25,454 nt of DNA from Scatosoma sp045645245. Its GTDB lineage: Bacteria; Bacillota; Clostridia; Christensenellales; Borkfalkiaceae. How positions within the stretch are numbered: the stretch's first letter is position 1; every line of letters begins with the position of its first letter. The stretch is from contig JAZRIK010000013.1 of the NCBI GenBank assembly GCA_045645245.1, positions 1 to 25,454 on the forward strand, in the 5' to 3' direction. The position numbers were made by a program, and so were the translations under genes. Of the stretch, positions 1 to 7,890 are shown piece by piece. The notes under the pieces were generated by a model. The model saw nothing but the letters and a program-made list of their open reading frames with translations. It was not told the origin of the DNA and did not search any database.

Positions 1-99
1 GTTCGCAATGATATGGCGAAGCGCAAGGATAAAAGATACGCGCTCCGTGTAAACGGAGCGCGTACCATAGTGAGAGAATATGAAAAAAGTTTCGTATAG
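1..99 (+). CDS. Possible C-terminal end of a plus-strand gene
   Basis: Frame 1 is open from the window edge to a TAG at 97-99 and gives 32 residues rich in Lys and Arg, including MAKRKDKRYALRVNG. The residue mix looks protein-like, but it is short and the rest would lie outside the window. A perfect 12-bp inverted repeat (37-64) lies inside it, which argues instead for non-coding DNA. I do not recognise a family. Confidence is low. Confidence 0.25.
   Translation, partial: VRNDMAKRKDKRYALRVNGARTIVREYEKSFV
37..64 (-). terminator. Perfect 12-bp hairpin, possible terminator of the flavoprotein operon
   Basis: Bases 37-48 are perfectly complementary to 53-64 with a 4-base loop (49-52). Read on the minus strand the stem is followed by UCUUUUAUCC, a weak U-rich tail. 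It lies about 160 bases beyond the minus-strand stop at 225, so it could end that transcript. On the plus strand no U-run follows. It might instead be a structured site inside an upstream gene. Confidence 0.35.
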
Positions 100-224
100 T
101 CCTTTTTTCCGCGTGCGTTTGTAAAAATTCAAACACTCGCACAAGCACATTTTAATTTCTTTATGTGAAAATAATGTGATGTTTTTGTGACAAAAAGATG
201 AAATAATGTTTTTTTATACAATTA

Positions 225-1781
225 CTACACAAAATAATTGAAAATAGCGTCAGCTACGCGTATTCCGTCGGCAGCGGAAGAAGTGATTCCGCCTGCGTAG
301 CCCGCGCCTTCGCCGCAAGGATACAGCATTGCCGTTGAGAGCGATTGCAGCGTTTGGCTATCCCGTTCGATACGAATGGGCGAGCTAGTACGCGTTTCCG
401 CTGCGGTGAGTACGGCGTCGGCGCTAGCAAAGCCCTTTAAGCGAGTGTCCATATCTACGATCGCCGATTGCAGCGTTTGTATAATCGGCGCAGGTAAAAT
501 TTGAGCAAAATCGGCAAAAGTTGTGCCGATTGCGTACGTAGGTAATACTTCGCCGAATTTTGCGCTGGTCTTGCCTTGTAAAAAATCCCCTACCAGCGTG
601 ACGGGCGCTTGATAGTTTTTTCCGCCCGCTTCAAATGCCGCGCGTTCGATTTGGCGTTGGTATTCGATACCGGCAAGCGGATTTTTTTCGGGGTCTTGTC
701 CAAATTCCGTTTTACTTACCTGCGCGATGAGTGCGGCGTTGGCGTTGCGCTCGTTGCGTGCGTAATTACTCATTCCGTTGGTGACTACCCCGCCTTCTTC
801 GCTTGCCGCGGGCATTACGAACCCGCCCGGGCACATACAAAAGGTGAATGCGGCGCGCGTGCTTGCGTGGGAAACGAGTTTATAATCTGCCGCGGGCAAC
901 AGCGAGTATGCTTTTCCATACTGCGACAGACCGATTTTTTGTTGTAAATGCTCGATGCGAACGCCTACCGCGAAATCTTTGGCGGTCATTTTTACGCCGC
1001 GTTTGGCAAGTACTTCAAAGGTATCTCTTGCGCTATGACCGATCGCTAAAACCACTGCGGACGGGGTGAGTTTTTCTTCGCCGTTTGCGCTTTGCAGGGT
1101 GATTGATTGCAGGGCGTTTTCTTGCACCTTAATATCGATTAATTTGGTGTGAAAGCGTACCTGCCCCCCTTGTTCGATGATAAAACGGCGCATATTTTTA
1201 ACGACCGTTTTTAATTTATCACTGCCGATATGCGGTTTATTCAGCCACAAAATTTCTTGCGGGGCGCCGAAGCGGACGAACGTTTCCAGCACTTCTCTAT
1301 TGAGCGGAGAGTGCGTTTGCGTATTGAGCTTTCCATCCGAAAACGTGCCTGCGCCGCCTTCGCCGAACTGCACGTTGCTGTTCGTATTGAGTATGCGCGC
1401 GTCGATAAACGATTGAATATCCTTTTCCCGCTCTTCTACCGCCGCGCCGCGCTCGATGACGATGGGTTTTATTCCCCTTTGCAGTAAACGCAGGGCGCAA
1501 AACAACCCCGCAGGACCGCTGCCTACCACCAAAACGGGATTTTGGGGAATTTTATTTTTCGGCAGTTGTTCGATATATTGCGTTTTTTTAGGTTGGGCTT
1601 GATCGGAAAATTCGATGGTGTAAACCAAGCGCACGTCGTTTTTATTGCGCGCGTCGATGGATTTTTTCTTGATGGCAAAATATTTCACCTTTTTGCCAAG
1701 CTTCCTTTCCGCAAGCTTGACAAGCTCACTTTCGTCTTTACCGACGGGCAATTTTATATCCGAAAGGGTGCGTAAACTCAT
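225..1781 (-). CDS. FAD-dependent dehydrogenase-like protein (COG2509 type)
   Basis: This is a predicted cytoplasmic flavoprotein of 518 residues. A dinucleotide-binding motif (VLVVGSGPAG, residues 83-92) with an acidic end to the second strand (E110) shows a Rossmann FAD site. About 80 residues before it form the small N-terminal domain typical of the uncharacterised NAD(FAD)-utilising dehydrogenase family. A further glycine-rich stretch near the C-terminus (CGEGAGYAGGITSSAADG) is the usual second FAD contact. Physiological substrate and partner are unknown for the family. The ATG overlaps the TGA of the upstream flavoprotein gene by 4 bases (ATGA), so the two are probably translationally coupled. 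The stop is TAG followed at once by TAA. Two copies of the repeated nonamer GGGCAGGTA touch this gene (1158-1166 inside it, 1781-1789 at its start). Confidence 0.88.
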   Translation of the reverse strand: MSLRTLSDIKLPVGKDESELVKLAERKLGKKVKYFAIKKKSIDARNKNDVRLVYTIEFSDQAQPKKTQYIEQLPKNKIPQNPVLVVGSGPAGLFCALRLLQRGIKPIVIERGAAVEEREKDIQSFIDARILNTNSNVQFGEGGAGTFSDGKLNTQTHSPLNREVLETFVRFGAPQEILWLNKPHIGSDKLKTVVKNMRRFIIEQGGQVRFHTKLIDIKVQENALQSITLQSANGEEKLTPSAVVLAIGHSARDTFEVLAKRGVKMTAKDFAVGVRIEHLQQKIGLSQYGKAYSLLPAADYKLVSHASTRAAFTFCMCPGGFVMPAASEEGGVVTNGMSNYARNERNANAALIAQVSKTEFGQDPEKNPLAGIEYQRQIERAAFEAGGKNYQAPVTLVGDFLQGKTSAKFGEVLPTYAIGTTFADFAQILPAPIIQTLQSAIVDMDTRLKGFASADAVLTAAETRTSSPIRIERDSQTLQSLSTAMLYPCGEGAGYAGGITSSAADGIRVADAIFNYFV

Positions 1782-3001
1782 ACCTGCCCCCTACCTTTTG
1801 CATTTAAGGCGTTTGCGACGGCACAAGCGGAGCTGTATGCCCATTGCAAATTATACCCGCCGCATTGACCGTCCACGTCTAAAATTTCGCCCGCGAAATA
1901 CAAGCCGCTGCATTTTTTACTTTGCAGGTTTGCATCTACTTCGTCCATACAAATTCCGCCCTTGGTCACCTGCGCGACGTCCGCGCCCATACTCCCCTTT
2001 ACGGAAATGGGAAACGCCTTGACGAGCTTTGACGCTAATCTTATATCGTTTTGCGCGCGTTTCATAATCGCGCGGGCGAGCTGGTTATTGACAAACCCGC
2101 ACAAGAGCTCGCCGACCGCAAGCGCGGGATAGCTTTGGCGTTTACGCACAAGCGCTTGATAAATTTGTTCTTCGGTAAAATCGGGTAAAAAATCGACGGT
2201 AAGCGTCACTCCCGCTTGTAAACGGTGTGTGAAAAATGCGGACAAGCGGAAAATAACGTCGCCGGATACGCCGTAATCGGTGAAGAGTAAATCGCCTTGC
2301 AGCGTTTGCGTTTCCTTGTCCCAAGCCGCCGTCACTACTGCGTCGGATACGCGGATACCTTTGAGTGTTTTGGTGTGCGTGACGTCCGTTTTTAATTGCA
2401 CGAGCGAAGGATACGTTTGCGTGAGCGTATGCCCAAGCCCCGTTGCCAGCGCATAAGCCGAGCCGTCCGTGCCGAATTGCTTGGCAACGCTGCCCCCCGT
2501 ACAAAGCACTACCGTTTGCGCGCAAAGCGTTTGCGTTTCGCCGTCCTTATTTTTTACCGTCACGATAAAGCCGTTTGCTTGTTTTTGTAAAGCAGTGGCT
2601 TGCCAGCCGCAACGCATTTCTATTCCTTTTTGCGCAAGCGTGAAGCGGAGCGCATCGGTGATTGCCGACGCTTGACGGCCTGCGGGATATACTCTGCCCC
2701 GCTCGTCCGTAATCAAAAGCAGTCCCAAGCTTTGTAAATATTCCATCCACGCATTTGGCGAATAGCGCGAAACGAGTGCCTGCGCCTGTTTTTTGCCGTT
2801 TTGAGAAAAGCAAAAATAGTCCGCGTTTGTTGCGCCGACGTTGGTAATATTCCCCTGACCGTTGCCGGTGGCGGAAAGCTTTTTACCCACTCTGTCCCCG
2901 CGTTCGAGTACCACGATGGGTTGCGAAGTGGAATTGAGAAGAGTGGCGAGCGTTAAACCCGCTGCGCCGCCCCCGATGATAAGCGTAGTGATTTTTTCCA
3001 T
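1778..3001 (-). CDS. HI0933/BaiN-family flavoprotein (NAD(P)/FAD-dependent oxidoreductase)
   Basis: This 407-residue protein matches the HI0933-like family, which includes BaiN-type and so-called aminoacetone oxidase flavoproteins. Seen directly: an N-terminal FAD motif (GGGAAG, residues 10-15; E33), the following conserved block GKKLSATGNGQGNITN, and the C-terminal family signature GLYFAGEILDVDGQCGGYNLQ. In the second block many relatives have GNGRCN where this one has GNGQGN. The reaction is not established for most members; some reduce steroid or other conjugated substrates, so the substrate is open. It is the first gene of a two-gene operon with another flavoprotein. A promoter lies immediately upstream, with its -10 box only six bases before the ATG and no ribosome site, so the mRNA is predicted to be leaderless. 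A later start would destroy the FAD motif. Confidence 0.88.
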   Translation of the reverse strand: MEKITTLIIGGGAAGLTLATLLNSTSQPIVVLERGDRVGKKLSATGNGQGNITNVGATNADYFCFSQNGKKQAQALVSRYSPNAWMEYLQSLGLLLITDERGRVYPAGRQASAITDALRFTLAQKGIEMRCGWQATALQKQANGFIVTVKNKDGETQTLCAQTVVLCTGGSVAKQFGTDGSAYALATGLGHTLTQTYPSLVQLKTDVTHTKTLKGIRVSDAVVTAAWDKETQTLQGDLLFTDYGVSGDVIFRLSAFFTHRLQAGVTLTVDFLPDFTEEQIYQALVRKRQSYPALAVGELLCGFVNNQLARAIMKRAQNDIRLASKLVKAFPISVKGSMGADVAQVTKGGICMDEVDANLQSKKCSGLYFAGEILDVDGQCGGYNLQWAYSSACAVANALNAKGRGQV

Positions 3002-3007
3002 AATTAT

Positions 3008-3036
3008 ATTGTAGCGTATTTATCGGTAAATGTCAA
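3008..3036 (-). promoter_or_regulatory. Sigma-A promoter of the flavoprotein operon, predicted leaderless
   Basis: On the minus strand TTGACA (3036-3031), a 17-base spacer and TACAAT (3013-3008) make a near-consensus promoter. Transcription would start at about 3001, which is the A of the ATG. No Shine-Dalgarno sequence fits between the -10 box and the start codon. Confidence 0.75.
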
Positions 3037-3076
3037 TTTTTTTAGAAAAACAGGTGGAAAAAATTGCCCGCCACTA

Positions 3077-3105
3077 TTGACTTTTTTCAATTTTTATATT
3101 AAAAT
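3077..3105 (+). promoter_or_regulatory. Promoter candidate for the YegP-repeat gene
   Basis: TTGACT (3077-3082), 17 bases, TAAAAT (3100-3105). The predicted transcript would carry a leader of about 130 bases. A second possible promoter lies just downstream: TTGACA (3125-3130) with a poor -10 box (CATATT, 3149-3154). The two cannot be ranked with certainty from sequence. Confidence 0.5.
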
Positions 3106-3241
3106 ATAAATAGTAGGATAAAATTTGACATTTTTATTGTTTACCCGTCATATTTTATCGTGCGTGATCGTCCGTTAAACGCTGTGCGTTGGGATCAATA
3201 CATAAATATAAATTGCGTTTTTCGCAGAAGGAGTGTTTTTA

Positions 3242-4765
3242 ATGGAATTTATTTTACAATGTCTCGATTATTTGAAAGCCAACCCTATCCTTATGTACGT
3301 CTTACTCGGCGTTGCGGGCTTGGCGGTACTTTTACTCTTGATCGGGATCGGTCGTTCCGTCAAACGCGCCGGAGTGAAAAAGCAAGCCAAGCGCGAAGCG
3401 AAAAAAGCTGCCGAGTTGGAAGAACGCCGTCTTGCGGAAGCGCAAAAAGCGGAAGAAAATAAGAAAAAAGCGGAAGAATCCGCACGCGTAAGAGCGGAAG
3501 TTTTGGCAAAGCTCGAAGCGCAGGAAAAGGCAGCCGCAGTAGAAAACGCGGAAGCACTTGCCAAGGCGGAAGAAGAAAAGGCCGCTGCGGAAAAGGCGGC
3601 AGTGGAAGCTCTTGCCAAAGCGGAAGCAGAAAGAGCCGCTGCGGAAAAGGCGGCTGCGGAAGCTCTTGCCAAGGCGGAAGCAGAAAAAGCCGCACAAGAA
3701 CAAGCGGAAGCGGAAGCCATCGCAAAAGCGGAAGCGGAAGAGCAAGCGGAATTGAGCGCGATTGAAAAGGCGATTGCGGAAAAAACCGCAAAGGAAATGG
3801 CGCAAAAAGCCAAAGCGCAAGCACAAAAACAAACGGTTAGCACTACCGTTAAAAAAGAAAAACCCGTCCAAGCAACAAAACCCGCAGCCAAAGCGCCGAC
3901 CAAAACAGTCAGCAAGCCCGCAGGCGCAGTCACTACGCGTTCGATTAAACCTACGCAAAAGGCGGAAACTGTGGCAATCGACCCCGCAACCGGTAAAAAG
4001 TACAGCGGAAAATGGTCGGTATTCCGCGTAGTGGTTGACGGTGAAGACGTGCAAGAAGATATGTACTTCTTTGAGCTGCGCGCGTCGAATGGCGAAAAGC
4101 TTTTATCCAGTGAAGAATATACTTCGCACGCAGGCGCGCTCAAAGGCATTCAAACGCATAAAGCGAACATCGAAAAAGGCAATTTCAAAATTACCATTTC
4201 TAAAAAAGGCGATTATATTTTCAAGCTGTTGAGCGGTAAAAATATGCTGCTTTGTATGGGTGAAAATTATCCCACTTTGGCGCGTTGCGAAAGCGCGATT
4301 GCATCTACCAAGCGCTTTGCAAAATCCGCTATTATCGACGAAACGCTTTACACGCGCACCATCAAGGTAGTTCCTGACGACGACGGAGAAATTCCCCCTG
4401 TTCCCGATGGACATAACGGAAAATGGATTATTTCCGCAAATCAAGACGTGAACGAGCAAACGGTATATTTCTTTGAATTGTTTGCAAACAACGGCGAAAA
4501 ACTGATTTCCAGCGAAGAATATACCACCTATATCGGCGCGGTAAACGGTATTCAAACGCATAAGACAAATATCGAAAAGGGCAACTTCCGTATCTCGCTT
4601 ACCAAGCGCGGGGATTATATCTATAAGCTGTTAAACGGCAACGGTCAACTCCTCTCGCTTGGCGAACACTACAAGACCAAACGCTTATGCCAAAACGCGG
4701 TTGAATCGGTGAGAAGATTTGCGCTCAACTCCCCCGTTTTGACGGATATTTCTATTGTAAAATAA
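3242..4765 (+). CDS. Membrane-anchored long-helix protein with two YegP/DUF1508 domains
   Basis: The ATG at 3242 is chosen because AGAAGGAG (3226-3233) lies 8 bases before it; the in-frame GTG at 3233 overlaps that site. The 507-residue product has four parts: a short N-terminus and one membrane segment (about 15-37); a charged Ala/Glu/Lys helix (about 40-195) with an 18-residue repeat; a Pro/Lys/Thr-rich linker (about 196-250); and two similar modules (about 256-365 and 392-500). Each module contains YFFEL, NGEKL, SSEEY, GIQTHK, NIEKGNF and a GDYI-KLL half, the YegP/DUF1508 pattern. The modules probably face the cytoplasm because the positive residues follow the membrane segment. The role of DUF1508 is unknown. 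The gene stands alone, with its own promoter region and a strong terminator. Confidence 0.85.
   Translation: MEFILQCLDYLKANPILMYVLLGVAGLAVLLLLIGIGRSVKRAGVKKQAKREAKKAAELEERRLAEAQKAEENKKKAEESARVRAEVLAKLEAQEKAAAVENAEALAKAEEEKAAAEKAAVEALAKAEAERAAAEKAAAEALAKAEAEKAAQEQAEAEAIAKAEAEEQAELSAIEKAIAEKTAKEMAQKAKAQAQKQTVSTTVKKEKPVQATKPAAKAPTKTVSKPAGAVTTRSIKPTQKAETVAIDPATGKKYSGKWSVFRVVVDGEDVQEDMYFFELRASNGEKLLSSEEYTSHAGALKGIQTHKANIEKGNFKITISKKGDYIFKLLSGKNMLLCMGENYPTLARCESAIASTKRFAKSAIIDETLYTRTIKVVPDDDGEIPPVPDGHNGKWIISANQDVNEQTVYFFELFANNGEKLISSEEYTTYIGAVNGIQTHKTNIEKGNFRISLTKRGDYIYKLLNGNGQLLSLGEHYKTKRLCQNAVESVRRFALNSPVLTDISIVK
3554..3715 (+). repeat. Three tandem 54-bp repeats encoding an 18-residue helix unit
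   Basis: Three units (3554-3607, 3608-3661, 3662-3715) encode ALAKAEEEKAAAEKAAVE and close variants, and a partial fourth follows. Eighteen residues are five turns of an ideal alpha helix, and E and K are often spaced to pair along one helix. This suggests a stiff single helix or an untwisted coiled coil acting as a spacer. Unit number could vary between strains. Confidence 0.8.
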
Positions 4766-4778
4766 CCTGATTTTAATC

Positions 4779-4820
4779 AAAAAACACTCCCTTGTAAATC
4801 TACGCAAGGGAGTGTTTTTT
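4779..4820. terminator. Bidirectional intrinsic terminator
   Basis: Bases 4779-4794 pair perfectly with 4805-4820 around a 10-base loop. The stem has a GC-rich core (CACTCCCTTG) with A-run and T-run ends, so it works in both directions. It serves the YegP-repeat gene (plus) and the DUF2207 gene (minus), which converge here. Confidence 0.92.
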
Positions 4821-4876
4821 TGTAGTATTTTTTGTATTCATCGCATACACGGTAGGCGTGTTTTTGATTTTTTCCG

Positions 4877-6853
4877 TTATCGCGCGCCGCCACCGCCGCC
4901 GCCGAACCCGCCGCCGCCAAAGCCGCCGAAATGACCGCCGCCACCGCCGCGTCCGATATGCGAGCCGCCCGATTGCTGCGGGCGCGTCATTGCCGTTATC
5001 ATTGCACGGCGCATACACGAGCGCAACAGCATATAGTCGAAATACGACATATTTTGCCCAACGTACCAGGTAGGCGGTTGCAATAAGATATTTCTAAATT
5101 TATCCGTCCACTCGTCCGTCACGCCAAGCACTTGGGCGTAGGGAAGAATTTTATAATACAGCTCGGGGTTTTCTTCGAGCATTATTTTAATTTTATCTTC
5201 TTCGGTATAGACGATAAAATCCTTAAAGCCCAAGATATGCCCCAGCTCTTGTCTGCATTTTTCCGTGCGGCGCAGCTTGTTTTGCATTAAGAACGCACAA
5301 ACGAATACGCACACGGCAAGCACCGTCTTTTCGGAAATAAGCAATAGATGGCTTGCAAACAACCCGTTAAACAAGAGTGTAAATGCTGCTGCGATAACGA
5401 TTTGCGCCGCTTTCATACCCGTTTTTTTGCTTTTATTCCATTTATAGCGGTAATTTTCCGCGACGTAGCCGAGCAGTAAAATCAAGAAAACAGGCACGGC
5501 AAACACGATACCCGTGAAATAGAAATACGCGCCGCCCACGTTGATCAGTCCCCAAAGCATAGGCACAAGCACCGCTAAAAGCACGCCGATAATACCGCCG
5601 CTGACATACGCGACAACCGATTTCTTTTCGTACGTTTTTCTGGCAGGAAGCTGCGTCATCGCTGTTTCCGCACTCGCGTAGAATTTATTTTTCAGCTCGG
5701 ATACGCGCACGCTTGCAAGTCCGTCCGCGAAAAATTCGTCGTCGCTTGCGCTTGCGTGGGCAAACAGTCCGCTAAATAACGTGCGTGCGTGAATTTTTTC
5801 GCTCGCAGGCAGTTTTGCCACTCTTTGCACGAAAACGGGGTCGTCTTCGTCGGTAAAATCGATGGTGAGATACCCTTTATCCGCAAAATAATACAGCATC
5901 GCGGTTATGTCTTCTTGATCGACGACGCCGTCGATACGCTTACCCATTTGCATCGGGTCCATTTCGTCGGGCGCTTGGATATTGACCGTCGTGATAATTT
6001 CTTGCTTTTTAGGGGTGAGTACGACGACTGCAACCGCCAAACCTACGGCGAGTATGCCTGCGAGCGCAATCCACCACATATCGCGCGTGGCAAAATTCAA
6101 CGGATTGTACGGCTGTAAAACGCCGTCGTGGTAAGCAAATTTAAGCGTGATGCCTTCGGTCGTATATTCGTCGTAAAACGCGCTGTACTTTCGTTCTAAT
6201 TTATCGCAAACGAGTTTAAGCGTGCCGTCTTGTTGCCAAGAAGCTTGCACGCCTGCCTCATTCCCTTTCGCACCATATACGCCTGAATATACCGTATATT
6301 CTTTCAAAGCGTTATGAGAGAAATCCACCGTAATTTCTACGTTATAAAGGGGCACCGTCCAGCCGTAGCCCATCAGGTCGATAATCATTCCGTTATCCAG
6401 CAGCTCGCCCGCGTACTCCATTGTGTAAGAGATGGCGTACGTCCATATATTCCCCTTTTGCGCGCCGCCTACGCAGTTGACGTCGAGAAAATCGCTCATA
6501 TCGGGATTTTCGGCAACGTGATAGGAAAAATCGGGGTTTTCCGCACAGCTTGCTTGAACGTTAAAATACCGCGCTTGTTCTTTGGGAAGCGAACGGTAAA
6601 ACATTGTTAAATTCGATTGCAAAAACTCGACCGTGATATATTCTTGCACGCTTACGGTGCGATCGGTTTGCACGCTGTAATGGGCGGTAAATTGATGTAT
6701 TTTGACGTAATCGCCGCTATCCGCGCTTGCTTTCGTCGCATACCTGCCCTGCCCGTTTGAGAAAAACGGTATAAACAGAACGGAAAATATAAGAAAAAGC
6801 AGCAGGGCGGCTTTTAACCAAAGCCGCCGTGTTTTTAATTGCGTCGTTTTCAT
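4877..6853 (-). CDS. DUF2207-family membrane protein with glycine-rich tail
   Basis: This 658-residue protein has an N-terminal signal or anchor (about 12-31), a predicted extracellular domain (about 45-255), a membrane segment (259-280), a cytoplasmic part, and a cluster of membrane segments (about 412-435, 442-464, 482-502, 506-524). The late block ENPELYYKILPYAQVLGV is typical of DUF2207. The end is a glycine-rich tail (from about 628) with His, as also seen in TPM-type proteins that pair with LemA. Function is unknown; a role in the cell envelope is inferred. The gene starts 6 bases after the lemA stop without a clear ribosome site, which suggests coupling to lemA translation. That is notable because lemA carries a premature TAG. 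Confidence 0.85.
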   Translation of the reverse strand: MKTTQLKTRRLWLKAALLLFLIFSVLFIPFFSNGQGRYATKASADSGDYVKIHQFTAHYSVQTDRTVSVQEYITVEFLQSNLTMFYRSLPKEQARYFNVQASCAENPDFSYHVAENPDMSDFLDVNCVGGAQKGNIWTYAISYTMEYAGELLDNGMIIDLMGYGWTVPLYNVEITVDFSHNALKEYTVYSGVYGAKGNEAGVQASWQQDGTLKLVCDKLERKYSAFYDEYTTEGITLKFAYHDGVLQPYNPLNFATRDMWWIALAGILAVGLAVAVVVLTPKKQEIITTVNIQAPDEMDPMQMGKRIDGVVDQEDITAMLYYFADKGYLTIDFTDEDDPVFVQRVAKLPASEKIHARTLFSGLFAHASASDDEFFADGLASVRVSELKNKFYASAETAMTQLPARKTYEKKSVVAYVSGGIIGVLLAVLVPMLWGLINVGGAYFYFTGIVFAVPVFLILLLGYVAENYRYKWNKSKKTGMKAAQIVIAAAFTLLFNGLFASHLLLISEKTVLAVCVFVCAFLMQNKLRRTEKCRQELGHILGFKDFIVYTEEDKIKIMLEENPELYYKILPYAQVLGVTDEWTDKFRNILLQPPTWYVGQNMSYFDYMLLRSCMRRAMITAMTRPQQSGGSHIGRGGGGGHFGGFGGGGFGGGGGGAR

Positions 6854-6859
6854 AAATGA

Positions 6860-7465
6860 TTAAAAGGAAACCTTAACGTTTTTTCTTTCTTCCGCGCTAT
6901 CCAGCTCGAAATAAGGACGTTTTTTGTATTCTTCGCCCATACGGCTGCCCACGATATTCGCAGGGAAAATTTCCAGCTTGGTGTTGAACGATTTTACCAC
7001 GCCGTTATAATATCTGCGCGCGCTTTCCAGCTCGCTTTCCAGCGATTTGAGTTGGTTTTGCAAATCTAAAAAGTTTGCGTTGGCTTTCAGCTCGGGATAG
7101 CTTTCGGACACCGCTGTAAAGAGCGTGCGAAGCGAACTCGTTAAGCCGTTTTCCGCTTGTACCTTGTCGGCGGGCGTTTTCGCACTCATCGCAACAGAGC
7201 GCGCCGCTACTACTTGGTTGAGCGTTTCGTTTTCGTGCTAGGCAAAGCCCTTGACCGTTTCGACAAGGTTGGGGATTAAATCGTATCTCTTTTTCAAAAA
7301 TACGTCAATCGTCGCCCACGCTTCTTCTACTTTGTTTTTTAAGCGCACGAAATCGTTGCGGGTGGAAATCCACCAGCCGACGACGATAATCGCCAAAAGT
7401 ACAACTACCGCGCCGATGATAATGCCCGCGATTGCGCCGCCGCTTAATAATAATTGATTGAGCAT
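6860..7465 (-). pseudogene. lemA: lemA interrupted by an in-frame amber codon
   Basis: Both halves are in the same frame and together make a normal-length LemA (about 200 residues). The first 75 residues contain the N-terminal membrane segment and the hallmark NLVETVKGFA. TAG at 7240-7238 then stands where relatives usually have a small or charged residue such as Lys, and the frame continues HENETLNQVVAARS and on to a TAA at 6860. A single change AAG to TAG would explain it. LemA proteins are membrane-anchored helical proteins of unclear role, often encoded beside TPM or DUF2207 proteins as here. AAGGAG precedes the ATG at the right spacing, and a perfect consensus promoter lies upstream, so the locus looks expressed. 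It could be a fresh nonsense mutation, a sequence error, or readthrough. Confidence 0.88.
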
Positions 7466-7483
7466 AATTTTTTTCTCCTTTTC

Positions 7484-7506
7484 CGCGGAAAATACACCTT
7501 TCCGCG
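7484..7506 (-). promoter_or_regulatory. Leader hairpin of lemA
   Basis: CGCGGAAA (7484-7491) pairs with TTTCCGCG (7499-7506) across a 7-base loop. It sits between the predicted transcription start (about 7515) and the ribosome site (CTCCTT on plus, 7476-7481). It could stabilise the mRNA 5' end. No U-run follows on the minus strand, so it is not a terminator. Confidence 0.5.
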
Positions 7507-7521
7507 TGCTTTCATAGTTAT

Positions 7522-7550
7522 ATTATACAACAAAGCCGCGCGGTTGTCAA
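7522..7550 (-). promoter_or_regulatory. Perfect consensus sigma-A promoter of lemA
   Basis: On the minus strand TTGACA (7550-7545), exactly 17 bases, TATAAT (7527-7522). Both hexamers and the spacing are ideal, so strong constitutive expression of the lemA-DUF2207 operon is expected. Confidence 0.88.
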
Positions 7551-7559
7551 TAGTTGCAG

Positions 7560-7590
7560 GAAAAAAACGGACTTGCCTAAACAAGTCCGT
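7560..7590 (-). terminator. Intrinsic terminator after the DUF378 gene
   Basis: ACGGACTTG (7567-7575) pairs with CAAGTCCGT (7582-7590) across a 6-base loop, followed on the minus strand by a run of U (A-run at 7560-7566). It lies just past the DUF378 stop and isolates that gene from the lemA promoter. The T-run on the plus side also allows function in the other direction. Confidence 0.9.
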
Positions 7591-7604
7591 CTTTTTTAAG
7601 GTGA

Positions 7605-7832
7605 TTATTCGGCACGTCTGTCTTTGAGCCACAACACGCCGTTCGTAATCATAGGCGACAAAATCAGCCAAAGCGCTGCAAGTGCGATAATCGTATAAGT
7701 GATAATCGAACCAGCCGTTCTTGCGCCGGAGAATACCGTCGATACAAGGTTAAAATCGAAAAAGCCGACCAATCCCCAGTTCAACGCGCCTACGATGACC
7801 AAGATATAAGCAATAATGTTTGCAATACGCAT
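7605..7832 (-). CDS. DUF378-family small membrane protein
   Basis: This 75-residue protein has two membrane segments (about 5-27 and 42-63). The first carries the family pattern with ALNWGLVGFFDFNLV, as in DUF378/YuzA proteins of Bacillota, whose function is unknown. A strong ribosome site (AGGAGGG) lies 8 bases before the ATG. A TATAAT box at 7879-7874 on the minus strand might start its own transcript, but no good -35 box is present. It could also be read from the hydrolase gene 58 bases upstream. Confidence 0.85.
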   Translation of the reverse strand: MRIANIIAYILVIVGALNWGLVGFFDFNLVSTVFSGARTAGSIITYTIIALAALWLILSPMITNGVLWLKDRRAE

Positions 7833-7890
7833 AATCGTTCCCTCCTGATAGCAGTATGGTCGCTTTTTAAGCGATTATACGCGGGAACGC

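Noticed and set aside
3233..3241. GTG start for the YegP-repeat gene
   Set aside because: It overlaps the ribosome site that serves the ATG at 3242.
3268..4149. Long minus-strand ORFs (293, 240 and 154 codons) opposite the YegP-repeat gene
   Set aside because: They are Ser/Ala-, Phe/Arg- or Leu/Pro-rich mirror images of the GC-biased Ala/Glu/Lys repeat, with no ribosome site or known motif.
6860..7189. Second half of lemA as an independent gene
   Set aside because: The same frame continues through the TAG with conserved LemA residues before its first ATG, so it is the broken C-terminal part.
7874..7879. TATAAT as a full promoter for the DUF378 gene
   Set aside because: No acceptable -35 box or extended -10 was found, so it is mentioned only within that gene's entry.
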